Shown one piece after another: positions 51,911 to 62,452 of a stretch of 64,000 nucleotides of DNA; position 1 is the stretch's first letter, and the number at the start of each line of letters is the position of its first letter. The stretch lies in the NCBI RefSeq assembly GCF_963662255.1, contig NW_026912212.1, forward strand, positions 310,001 to 374,000, read 5' to 3'. The stretch comes from Cinclus cinclus (lineage: Eukaryota > Chordata > Aves > Passeriformes > Cinclidae). Under the pieces are notes generated by a model, which was not told the DNA's origin, made no database searches, and saw only the letters and a program-made list of their open reading frames with translations. The translations under genes and the position numbers were made by a program.

Positions 51911-52132
51911 ACCGAGACACTGCTGGGGTCGGGTGCTGAGCACAGGCTCCATCACACACAGATGGTTTTGCTCTTGCTGAGCTTGCACAGAGCCAAGGCC
52001 TTTCCTGCCCCTCGTCCAGCCACGCTGGGGAGGGGCTGGGGGTGCAGGGGAGCTTGGGAGGGGACACAGCCAGGACAGGTGACCCCAACTGACCCGGGGG
52101 AGATCCCGGACCATGGGACATCATGCTCAGCG

Positions 52133-52197
52133 TATAAAGTGGGGGGAAGAAGGCAGAAACCAGGGGACATTTGCAGTGGTGGCGTTTGTCTTCCCAG
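52133..52197 (+). promoter_or_regulatory. TATA promoter and first exon of an unknown gene
   Basis: GTATAAAG at 52,132-52,139, a plausible start about 30 bp later, and a short exon ending TTCCCAG|GTAACT at 52,197. The remaining exons are not found; about 40 bp downstream the ERV-F repeat begins, so the gene may be broken. Confidence 0.4.
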
Positions 52198-52233
52198 GTA
52201 ACTCCTAGGCACGATGGGACTCAGTTTCACCAG

Positions 52234-52879
52234 TGGCCAGGGTCAGCACCAAAGACACAGACACCAGCTGAAGGAATTGCGTAATTTATATAACGCAAAA
52301 CTGCAAAGAATCACAACAGGAGAAGCTCAGCAATGCACCCAGACATCACTCCCAAGAAGTGCCCGCAGTGATTAAGAAAGATCCATCAGCAGTTCCCCCC
52401 AGACTTTACCATCACCCAGATGCACACATCAGCTGGGGGAAGCTGTCACAGCCAAGGACTGCAGAGCCACTCCCGGACACTGGGAATTCCTGCAGGTGCC
52501 TCCAGCCACAGCTGAGGCTTCCAGCCCTGCTGAGAGAGGGCCCAGCTCTGATGGTGTTGAACAGAGAATCTGACAGCACTCCTAGTGCAGGAACATGGGT
52601 TTAAGTCTCCTGTTTGGTTCCTCCCAACGCCTGGCCAGGGCTCAAGGAGGAACCAAGGGAGGTCACTTGGACCAAACACCCCCAAACAAGGCTAGATGGG
52701 ACCTTGTTGGATTTCTAAATGCTGAAAGGTAAATCCTTCTTTCACCAATACACAGATACAGAGATCGTATTGCTAAAAAAGCCTCAATGATGAGCAGATA
52801 AAAATATAACATTTGCTTGGAAGGTGCATCTAGAGTTCAGCTTTGGCTCAGGGCCTGATGTTCGGGCCTTGGTACTTCA
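52234..52879 (-). repeat. Direct repeat, probable 3' LTR of ERV-F
   Basis: Shares long identical blocks with 56,264-56,955, for example 'gattaagaaagatccatcag' and 'tgccctccagccac'-like text. In minus orientation it begins TGAAGTACCA and has a 'gttatataaat' box near its end. Confidence 0.6.
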
Positions 52880-53329
52880 ACCAGTGCTTTGACCAAGGCA
52901 TGAACTACAACCTCCATAACAATTCCTTCAATAATGGATTCTTGGATTTAGGCATGAGGCACAAAGGCATCACCTCTTGTTCTTCAATTAAGCATTAATT
53001 GAAGAACAGTTCATTACTCAGAGCTGTAATTTGCAACTCTTTTAAAACATGCCTAATTAGTTGCTCTTCTCTGTTGTTTCTCAAATCCCCACTTTCTCTT
53101 GAGACTGTGTCTCTCTTGAGACAAGTCTCAGTGCTCCATTTCCCAGCACAAAGTGTCACAACAACTCTAACATGGAATCATTACACACCAAGGGCTCACA
53201 CTGCAGTGTTTGCAGTGACTGCCACAAATGCATTTCACAGCAGCCTCCAATTTGGCAGGCATGAAGGCAATCTCAGCAAGAAGAATTTTCTTCTTTCTGC
53301 CACTCTTCTACTGCTCTTCCTATTGAGGT

Positions 53330-54930
53330 GATTCCTGATTGCTGCACTTCAGACTCATCACTGATAGAAGTGCAACATTCCTGTCCCGTCATAGCCCAGG
53401 CTCCTCCTTGCCCAGCAAGCAGATGATCCAAGGCCATGAGGTTCTGTAGAGCCCCATTTGTGTTTGTTGGAGCTCACAGCATGTGCTACTGGATATTTGC
53501 ACAGTATCCTTTTCTACTTCTTCAAATAATCCATGTAGCTCATTAATGTGAACTCCATAGGACGAGGCAGTGCTCATGGGGCACAGGGTGAACCAGAGTC
53601 TTTGGCTTTCTGAGACCAAAGGCACTCTGTGGGGGGAAATGTTCTCTCGGCCCAAACTCTTCCTTCTGCTTGTTGCTGAAGTACCCCCAAGGGAGGCATC
53701 AACACTGCCTGAAAAACAGGACCCAAACACATTGAGGGAAGCCTTTACAGGCATTGTCTCTGCACATCCAGCAGGTCCCATTCCCAGTACCAAAGGTCTG
53801 ATTTCCCATTTCCCACTGTGGGCTGCTGATGCATCCAGGGCTCCTCCCTGTGCTCCTCTTGTGTCCCCCGTGCCTTTGGGCCACAGCAGTTTCACAGTGG
53901 CCCTGCAGCTGGCAGTGCTCTAACACTGACCCTGACCAGCTCCAGCACCCCAAGTTCTATGGACATTGGGAGTGATGGCAAAGCACAGAAATCCTTTCAC
54001 ACTGGGGCCTCTAACTCCAACAGGGTTCAGTTTCTACTGAAGGGAAATCTTAGTGAACCCTGTGAAGCTGATCATTGTATTCCTTTTTTGCACAGCACAG
54101 TTTTCTTTAACTGTCCCTGCACTGACTCTGTTAGGAGTCAGAGCCCATGGACAGAGCTCTGGCCACCCCACAGGGTGGGCCCTCCAAGGGACCCCCATTC
54201 CTCCCAACATTAGTTGAGGACATACCCAGCAATTACTTACATGGAGTATTTTGGCTACTAAGATCTTTACATTTTCAGAACAATTTCAGGACTAATCCCT
54301 GATGAAACTCTACAGGTGTTTCTGGCAAACAAAGATTCTGGCTGACTCTCAAGACACAGCTTACAGACATAAGCACTACTTTAGTGACAAGGTGACTCAT
54401 TCTTTTTCCTCAGTCTCATCCGGGTTAGGAACAGTAATTCCACTGTCCATGCAGCTGGTGCCCATTTAATTCCAGAATAATGTCCCTAGGGACCTTTGCT
54501 GTTCAGCTTTCCTGCGCTGTCTGCGGGTAACAAGGCTTGCTGGGGTCCTTTCCCCTTTGGCTGGAGAGGTGCCGGGTCCCAGGCCCTGAGGGACCCCCAG
54601 GCTCCTGGCTGGAATTCGTCTGGAAGTGCCTCAGTGTCACATCAGCCTTCACATGGAGCCCCGTGGATCAGAGCATTTCCCAAACGGGACCCTTGGGGCA
54701 AACACGCAGATGTGGTCTGGCACGATCTCTAAAACAATATCCCAAAACATCCACTTGTTCTCACATAGAGCACTTGGCTGCAGGGACATATTGCCAGGTT
54801 CCAGCATTCCAACAGTCTTGTCTTTCCCCAGAGCTGCTCCTGCAGCTGGCTCGGGAGGGCCACTTGGCCTCTCCACCCACACTTTGGCTCCATTATTAGG
54901 ACTGCTGCATCCAAAGCCTTGATCTCCACA
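53330..54930 (-). pseudogene. env: ERV-F env remnant
   Basis: Minus-strand pieces: surface-protein text with a CWMC motif (the CxxC isomerase-type motif of gamma Env) near 53,775, and a transmembrane ectodomain near 53,480-53,360 with LQNLMALDHLLAGQGG and a TGQECC Cys pair, where the expected first Cys of the CX6CC is Trp. Near 54,860, KVWVERPSGPPEP and similar text precede it. Frames change several times. Confidence 0.6.
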
Positions 54931-55016
54931 AACAGTGCTGATCTGAGCTGGATCTCCTTCCTTCACTGATGTTTGGAAAGCTGGAAGATCAATAATGGTG
55001 CTACTGTGCCACAGGG

Positions 55017-55229
55017 CTAAATCATCCAATCTTGTTCACTATTGCTGAAAAGGATTACTTTGATTTCTCCTTGACAATCTGCATCAATTCCTCTTCCCGT
55101 GACGTGAACCCTTTGCAAGGCCAAGCTCCAGTGAGCAGTTCCCCAAACAAAGTGTCCTGGAGGAATCTGAACTCCTCTTTCCGTATTGATAACTCTCATT
55201 TGCTTCTGATTTATCCTAATTAATTCCAA
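55017..55229 (-). pseudogene. ERV-F dUTPase remnant
   Basis: The minus-strand frame has [13 protein letters not shown], then HWSLAL (motif 2, usually PRSGLA) and [15 protein letters not shown] (motif 3, GVIDADYRGEV). dUTPase removes dUTP to keep uracil out of viral DNA. Only the C-terminal half is present and the catalytic Ser region is altered. It lies upstream of env and downstream of where integrase would be. Confidence 0.65.
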
Positions 55230-56263
55230 TTCATCACAGTCCAGCCCTGCAGCCTCTGGGGGGCCCTGTCAGGGACCATGGCACCCAGAACATTTTCCCA
55301 GGAAGTCCAAGTCTCACTGGCCATGGTTGTATTTGCAAACCGGGAGCAGCCATGCACATCCAGGGCCTTTCCATTTCCCAGTGGGCCCATTGCTAAGGGT
55401 AGGGAGCACATCTGGGAGTTGGCTTCTCCATCGGGACAGCTTATCAGCTCCTCATTTTTTCAACTGCTCTTTTAACAAACATTCATCTGTCCAACCAATG
55501 CCGCAGCTTGTGGATAGCCTGCTGTATGAAAAACCCAGCAGTCTTAATCACTGTGTTTTCCACACTAACAAAAAACACATTCCACATCACAGTGTCAGCA
55601 AACCCCATGAAAGCAGCCAATTTCATCCCTTCCTCCTGTATTCATTATAAACAGTCTCACAAAGTTTGCCGTGACGTTGATGTCCTTGTTAAAGCTTTTC
55701 TGTAGGGTATTCAGTGTTACATCCCTGAGCAACCAAAGCTAACACACGAGTACTGTCAGCATTATTTCACGTTATTATTATTATTATTATTTATATAAAA
55801 ATAAAAATATTATTTCATGACATGTAAGATATGCGTACACATATGTATATATAATACAGTAACATTATTATATCACAAGCACAATAAAATTCAAGCTCAA
55901 GATTAAAACTTTTTCTGTGTCTCCATGTGGGAGTGTTCCAACACAAATTGTTCCTTCTGTTGCTGCTGTTTCCAATATGCTCTTAACAAAATCCATCCTC
56001 ATCCTCCCAAACCCACAAGTTCTTTTCCTTTTTCCATATGCAATTTTGGGATGCATTTGAAGACACCCACTGGTTCAGCCTCTTTTAACTCACAGCTCCA
56101 CTGCTCCCACGGTGCTCTGACCTCAGCCCACTCCTGAGACACACAACTCTAGGGAAGGGCTTCGCATCCAGCAATTTCCAATGGGTCGGACTCCTTACAT
56201 TTACATTTTAAAAGTGACATTTTGTTGTGATCCAGCCAGACTACGCCACTTTGCTTTTACCAG
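55230..56263. other. Interior of ERV-F, coding content not recognised
   Basis: Contains an (ATT)n stretch at about 55,771-55,790 and AT-rich text to 55,870. A minus-strand piece at about 55,411-55,220 ([15 protein letters not shown]) may belong to the retrovirus but I cannot name it. Confidence 0.4.
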
Positions 56264-56955
56264 TGGGCAAGGTCAGCACCAAAGACACAGACACCAGCTG
56301 AAGGAATTGCGTAATTTTCTAAAGTTCAAAGCAGCAAAGAATCACAGAAGGAGAAGCTCAGCAATGCACCCAGTCCTCACTCCCAAGAAGTGCCCGCAGT
56401 GATTAAGAAAGATCCATCAGCAGTTCCCCCCAGACTTTACCATCACCCAGATGCACACATCAGCTGGGGGAAGCTGTCACAGCCAAGGACTGCAGAGCCA
56501 CTCCCGGACACTGGGAATTCCTGCAGGTGCCTCCAGCCACAGCTGAGGCTTCCAGCCCCGCTGAGAGAGGGCCCAGCTCTGACAGTGCTGAAGAAACAAA
56601 ACTGACAGCACTTCTAGTGCAGCAACATGTGGTTTCATTCTCCTCTTGGCTCACACCCAGAGCCTGGCCAGGGCTCAAGGAGGAACCCAAGGAGTTGGCT
56701 TTGACCAAACACACCCCAAACAAGGCCAGATGTTGGATTTCACGGCCTTGTTCGGCTTCTAAATACACAAAGGTCAATCCACCTTTCACTCATGAGTGCA
56801 TACATCTATCACAGCGCTCATGTCCGTGCATAGTTTGGTCATGTGTGGATACAAAGATAACATTTGGTTGGAAGGTTCATCCAGAGATCCCCTTTGGCTC
56901 AGGGCCTGGTGTTCAGCCCTCAGTCAGGGCCTCTTGTCCAGCCTTTGGTACTTCA
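56264..56955 (-). repeat. Direct repeat, probable 5' LTR of ERV-F
   Basis: Paralogue of 52,234-52,879, with extra text near its right end. Confidence 0.6.
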
Positions 56956-56969
56956 GGCATGTGATTTAC

Positions 56970-57055
56970 TGCTGGGCTTGACAGTGCTGGGTGAACAGCA
57001 GGACTGCATGAGCTCTGAGGTCTTTCCCAACTGGAAGGATTCTGTAATTCCAGGA
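56970..57055 (+). mobile_element. CR1 3' end fragment
   Basis: 'gaggtctttcccaactgg' followed by 'attctgtaattcc' is the avian CR1 tail in plus orientation. Less than 100 bp. Confidence 0.6.
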
Positions 57056-59529
57056 TTCCATCTGCTGCATTCAGCTAGGTCCATGTTAGCAGCATTCCTT
57101 GAGTCCAAAAGGCCCCTCTTGGTCAGCCCTTGTGGCCTAAGGCTCCAGCTCCTTTAGCTCCTGCTGCTAAGCTGCTCATGCTGAACGAGAGGGCTCAGGG
57201 AGAAGAAGAATACAGCTCATGCAATTCCTTCTGGGACGCTGAGAGGGGAGGGTGTGGCACCAGGAGCATTGTTTGCTGTGGCCTCCTCTCTACCCTTCAG
57301 GCCCTTCAGTGCTTTGAAGCAGCCAAGAGCTTTCTTCAAGGGTGCAAGGAAGCAGCTGTTCCTGCTCCCAGCTCTGGCTCTTCCCACTCTCTGACCTTGA
57401 CTGGTTTTGTCCCTCTGGCTGTGCCCTCTGCTCCCCCTGTGCTTGGTGGCTGCTGCCCAGGACTGTGGCACTGGCACACATCAAGGGCTCCAGCCCCTCC
57501 TTTCTCTGCCCTTGCAGCTGCCTGCTCACAGCAGCCTTTTCCACCTGGAAGCTCCCCATGGAGAGGGAGTCCCCACCTCTGTTCCCTGCACAACCTCCAG
57601 GATGCCAGCGCTGCCATCTCCAGTCCCTGCTGGCACTGAGGGCTCCCAGGTGCCCCAGGCTGCTGTGACACCACTGCACACGGCAGGAACAGTGCCAGGG
57701 GCTGTGCTCAAAGTCAGGTCCATGTGCTGCTGCTGCTGCTGCTGCTGCTGCTGTGGGTGTCGTTTTTTTCCAGCCCTGCCCAGAGTCAGGGATCAGATCC
57801 AGGCACTGCTGCTGCTCCCTCGGGATCAGCCACAATTTGGCTGTTGCTGTCAGTGCCAGCAGAAGCGGTGGCTGGAGCAGCGGGTGCTGACAGTGCCCCA
57901 AGCACACACAGGGGTCCCTGGGCTGGGGGTTGGGAGCTGGGAGGCAGCTGCCCCTTCTTCTCCCTCTGCCCCTTCTTCTCCCTCTGCCCCCACAGAGCTG
58001 GGCCAGGCACAAGGGGGGGCAGCACAGCAAACAGGGAGCCTGCAAGTCTCTTCCAGCCCTGTCTGCTGAGAGTTTGGCCCTTGGAGCTCCAGGTGGACAA
58101 AGGCAGCTGCTCCTGGTCCCTCTGTGTGTCCCTGTGTTCAGCTGTGCTGCTCCATCAGTCCGTGCCCAGCAATGGGAAAAGCCTCAGGCCTGCAGGGCCA
58201 GGAGCTGCTGGGCTCTGCCTGGGCAGCTCAGCCAGCGGGAAGGAGCTGCTCCACACGGGAACCAGGAGCGAAGGACACTCCTGTTTTAGGAGAGGATTTC
58301 TGTTCTAGGAAAAACAAAAAACATAGAAAAGGAAAAAAAAACCACAGAAAACATGTGAAAGATACAAACAAAACAACGTGTTAGTGAAAAGTAGTCCAGA
58401 CCTTTGGATAAAGGGGCAACCGATCTTTTTAAAACAAGGACTAAGTTATTTACTTTAGAAATGTGCTGATGGTATGGATCCATCTTACTGACCTCAGCAG
58501 CCTATTTAAAACGATGTTGGGGTTTATTTCCAATATTGTTATTTTCAATTGTGGTTGAAGCAAGAGGAAATTGCTTTGTGCCCTGCCAGCTCCAAGCAGG
58601 ACTGGGAAACTAAACTCTGTCAAACCCCAAATCCTTTTTGAAGATGCCCTTCCTTCTCACCCTTCAAATGAGGTGCGCTGTTCCCTTTGAAATTGTCAGT
58701 GATTTCTTCAAGATGGAAAGACCCACTTACAGCTTTTTGCTCTGGTTTGGAAGTGCAGAAGGGCAACTCTCCATCCATCAGCTCCAGACTGCACTGCCTT
58801 AGGAACACGGCCCACTCGCCAGGTTTTGCCCACTCGTGGCACTTCTAGAGGAGGAAGAAATTGCACAATTGCTACGGCACAATTCCAGACAAAAAGGAAT
58901 GGAGACAGACAAAACATCCTGTGGAGATCCAGGCATTCAGCTGGGACCGTGGAGAGTTTGGGTTCTTGCCAATTGGGTGTGTGTCCCTAACTGCAATCTC
59001 TTGGCCTGCAGGAGAGTCTCCCTCACCTGCAAAAGCAGAAAGCTCAGGCGGTGTGCTGGGAACGGGCTCGTGTGATGCAAAGCTCTCAGAGCCCTGTGAG
59101 GGCAGAGCGGGCCCAGCCGTGCCCAGGGCTGAGCCCAGCAGAGCCCTGGCACGGCCCAGAGCTGCCTCAGCATCCGCAGAGCCCGGCTGCAAGGAGAGAA
59201 CCCAGAAACCACCCCTCAGCTGAAGGCTCCTGTCCCCCTTGTCCCAACCACGAGCAGTGCCCAGGCCATGCTGCCTGTGCCCAGAGCTGGGCACAAACCT
59301 CCCAGTCACTGCTGCCTCTGGGAGCAGAGCACGAGGGCAGGACACGTGCCCAGCCTGCAGCCAGCCATGGCACATCCAGCCCCTCAGCAGCTGCCCAGAG
59401 CCAAAAAGCACCTAGGCAGCCCACTGAAGAACTCCTTGCATCTACTCCAGCAAAGGGGAACCTTTGGTTGCCAGCCAGGGGCCAGGCCATGCCCAGATCT
59501 GGGAGCATCCCCCTAGCTGTGGACTCACC
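57056..59529. other. 2.5 kb without a recognised gene
   Basis: Contains (CTG)9 at about 57,727-57,753, a (CTTCTC...)-type repeat at about 57,953-57,987, and A-rich text near 58,310-58,380. Long frames near 57,290-58,070 on both strands are Leu/Cys/Pro-rich by composition. 58,940-59,230 might be intron or UTR of a decayed PIM copy; I see no exon there. Confidence 0.4.
57727..57753. repeat. (CTG)9 microsatellite
   Basis: Nine consecutive CTG units, not in a supported gene. Confidence 0.9.
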
Positions 59530-59720
59530 TGCACACTGGGCGTGGAGCGTGTCTTTGAAGAAGGTGCCAGAATCAAAGTCCATCATCTCCTGCTGCCAGT
59601 GGCCAGGTCGAGGAAGAGGCTGTCAGCCTTGAGGTTGTCCTTGCAGCAGCTCCACGTGGTACAGCTTCTCCAGGGGCTGCTGCTCCTTCCCTGGGGGCCA
59701 GACCAGGCTGTCAGTGTTCT
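59530..59720 (-). pseudogene. PIM-type kinase exon fragment
   Basis: The minus strand encodes KDNLKADSLFLDLATG in one frame and, after a shift, DFDSGTFFKDTLHAQCAG followed by GTGAGT. This is the catalytic loop to activation segment end of a PIM exon, matching 61,160-61,050 of the intact gene. HRD and DFG are damaged (CKD, DFD). No other exons of this copy are recognisable. It lies in the 3' flank of the intact gene, same strand, suggesting tandem duplication. Confidence 0.7.
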
Positions 59721-59958
59721 GCCCAGGGACTCAGCCATCACTGAAGCAGGACAAGTAAAACCAGGATGCATGGTGGCCGCCAGTGCTTGCAAGACCAGCC
59801 CAGCTCCAGAACGGACGTTCCCATCTGATGACCCCTGCTCCATGGTACAGGCAGGAGAAAAAAGTCTGTGTTTCTTTGCTTCTTATCACCAAGACACGTG
59901 TGGAGCTGTTTGATCCAGGCTCCCGGATCAAACGGTGCCTGTGAATCTCTCCCATCTT

Positions 59959-62452
59959 CTAGGGCAGGTGAACACCCTGCAGCCAGGGGTCATAGAAGAG
60001 ATCTTCCAAAGATGGCCTGTCCATGGAGTGCATGCATAAACACCATCTGATAACATCTTGGCACTCTGGGGAGAGAAACCACAAATCACCGGTCAGCTGG
60101 AGGAGGATCCTGTTCACTTTGCCCCACTGTTCCCGTGCCCAGGCTCTGCTGGATCTGCTCAGAGCTGGGCCTGAGCTTTGCAGTCAATTCCCTGTTTTGG
60201 AGGAGAGCAGGAGAGCAGGACATGTGCCACATCCCAGAGATGAGGATTCACCTTGAGAGAGCCCTCGTGGGAACATGAGCTGGCCCCAGACGATGTCCCG
60301 GCCCTTCTTGAACGGGTGCTTCCCGCAGACCATCTGGTACAGCAGGATACCCAGGGACCAGACCGTTGCTGCCTCGCCGTGGTAGCATTTCAGGTGGGTC
60401 CACTCTGGGGGGCTGTAGGACCGTGTCCCTATGGAATACAGATGGAGCTCATCACGGGGATGCTGCTGCTCCCAGCGCCTCACCCCAGCATCCCTGGGAT
60501 GGGGGGGACCGCACCAGTGGCACAGGAGTGACCCGCTGCCTCGTCACCAACACCTGACTCCGGCGTACAAAAAGGAGGGACGGAAAAGAAACCACTGGTG
60601 TTGGGAGAGGGCAGCAGAAGCCCTGAGAAGGCCCAACCATGACACCCAGAAGAAAAACCCACCCAGGGGTGGGAAAAACCCACTCTCCTCTCTGCTTGCA
60701 TTGCCCCCAATAAACATTAACAAGCCAAGGCAAACAGGGGCAGCAAAGCAGTCCAAGCCCTTCCTCGCCTGCACACCAAACGGAGCCGTGCACGGGTCTG
60801 AGCCCCCTCTCTTGCTCCCCCCAGGGGGTTTGTGTCGGGCTGGCTGCCCCAGCTCCAGCCACGGCTGAGTGGGTGGTGAATGCCGTTGGCAGGGCTGGGA
60901 GCTGGCTCCCCTCTGATCCCCACTCAAAAGCAACTTTTGGTGCAGGAGAAGCAATCCCATGACCTGCAGCAAAGCGGGGAATCCAAGCGGGGTGCCACAG
61001 TCAGGCTGGGCCATGAGATGCCCAGGGGCATCCCCCAGGCTGGGCTCACCTGCAAACTGGGTGTAGAGTGTGTCCTGGAGGAAGGTGCCACAGCCAAAGT
61101 CAATCAGTTTGGCCTGTCCGGTGGCCAGGTCGATGAGGATGTTGCTAGGTTTGATGTCGCGGTGCAGGACCCCGCAGCTGCTGCAGTGCCGCACGGCCTC
61201 CAGCACCTGGCGGAACAGCCCCCGCGCCTCCTCCTCCGGCAGGGAGCCCCGAGCCACGATGAAATCCAAGAGGTCCTGACATGGCTCGGGACGCTCCAGC
61301 ACCAACAAGACGCAGCTGGGCAGCTCAAACCACTCCAGGAGCTGAATTACTCCACGGAACCCAGTGGACACCTTGTCCAGCAGCACGACCTCCAGGGGCG
61401 CACGGGCGCCGTTGGGCTGCGCGAGGACCACGATGCCGTCAGTGGGGCTGAGGCCGTGCCAGGGCTCTGGAACGCCTCAGCCAGCCCGGGATGCTCTGCA
61501 TCCCCCGCTCAGCCCACGCCCGCTCTCCTTGCAGGGCTCCCGGCGGCTCCCAGCCTGCCGGGCCCCGGCTCCCCGCCGCCCGCAACGCCCCGGCTTCTGC
61601 CGCTGGCCCCGCTCACTCACCAGCTCGCCCCAATGGCGGATGCGATCCCGCCGCACGCATTTGATGGCCACCTGCGAACCAAGGGGCAGCAGCGGGCTCA
61701 GATCGCCGCCCGGCCCGCGGCGCCCCGGCCTCCTCCTCCGCCCTCCATCTCTTCCTCTTCCTCTTCCTCCTCCTCCTCCTCCTCCTTCTCCTCCTCCTCC
61801 GCCCGCCGCCGGCCCCGCCACTCACCGGGGCGCCGTCCGCGAGCCGGGTCCCCGAGAAGACGCTGCCGAAGCCGCCGCTGCCCAGCAGCGAACCCAGCCG
61901 GTACCGCTCCTGCAAGGCCCCCTGCGCCTTCCCTGCGGGCGACACGCGGCCGTCAGCGCTCGGCCCGGGGCCACACACGGCCCCCGACCGCCCCCCGACC
62001 GTCCCGGGCCGGGCATCCCCACCCGCCCCGGGCCCTGGCGGCTCGGGGCCGGCGGCCGCGCTGCCGAGCGGCGGAGCTCGGGCCGGGGAAGCCGCAGCGG
62101 AGGCGGCGGGAGCGGCCGCGCCGCGTGTGTCCTCAGCGGGCCCCTGGAGGAGCCGGGGCCGGGGCCGGGGCAGGGGCCGCAGCCGGGCCAGGGGCCGGAG
62201 GCGGGGCCGGAGCCGGGGTAAGGGCGGGGGTCGGGGCCGGGCTCGGGGTCGGGGCCGGGGCCGGGCTCGGGTTCGGGCTCCGGCCAGGCAAAGCCAAAGG
62301 GCAGCGATGCTGCCCCAGCCCCAGGCACTGATGCCCGCCCAGCACCGCCACAGCCACGAAAGCCAGAGCCGGGCAGAGGCGAGCCCGGGGTGGGACGGAC
62401 GGGGCAGGTGACGGGGCAGCCCCGCCCGAGGCCGGGGGCGGGCCGGGGGCAT
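59959..62452 (-). CDS. PIM-like serine/threonine kinase, five coding exons
   Basis: Cytosolic PIM kinases phosphorylate survival and growth targets and are constitutively active. Exons on the minus strand: 62,452-61,826, 61,671-61,621, 61,416-61,050, 60,428-60,252 and 60,065-59,959 (stop TAG), all with GT/AG borders and consistent phase; 442 codons if started at ATG 62,452. Kinase signatures are complete: LGSGGFGSV loop, VAIK Lys (about 213), alpha-C Glu (about 235), ERPEP hinge with the PIM proline, HRDIKPSN (Asp about 313), DFG (about 332), [20 protein letters not shown]. Exon lengths after the first are those of PIM1. The first ~170 residues are unusual: a hydrophobic stretch ([12 protein letters not shown]...LWLCLAGA) then Arg/Pro repeats. 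The frame is open further upstream to 62,944, so the true start is uncertain; a start within the GC-rich leader is equally possible. Confidence 0.82.
61735..61806. repeat. (TCC)n/(TTC)n repeat in PIM intron 1
   Basis: A pyrimidine run of TCC and TTC units between the first two coding exons, a purine/pyrimidine mirror-type tract. Confidence 0.85.
62150..62290. repeat. GGGGCC-rich repeat in PIM first exon
   Basis: Imperfect GGGGCCGGGGCC/GGGCTCGGG words run for about 140 bp on the plus strand. The minus-strand frame reads Arg-Pro repeats. Many G runs of three to four could form quadruplexes. Confidence 0.75.

Larger units (their letters stand above)
52234..56955 (-). mobile_element. ERV-F: decayed provirus, minus strand
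   Basis: Two direct repeats (52,234-52,879 and 56,264-56,955), highly similar, probably LTRs, enclose 3.4 kb in which the minus strand encodes dUTPase (about 55,229-55,085) and env remnants (about 54,930-53,330). The 5' part (gag and most of pol) is missing or unrecognisable between 55,300 and 56,260. I find no clear primer site or target duplication, so the LTR identity of the repeats is an inference. Confidence 0.55.

Noticed and set aside
52234..56955. A segmental duplication as explanation of the 650-bp direct repeats
   Set aside because: Not excluded, but retroviral dUTPase and env on one strand between the copies make an LTR pair more likely.
61364..62331. Long plus-strand frames opposite the PIM exons
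   Set aside because: They are GC-driven antisense frames; the minus strand has all kinase motifs and splice sites.
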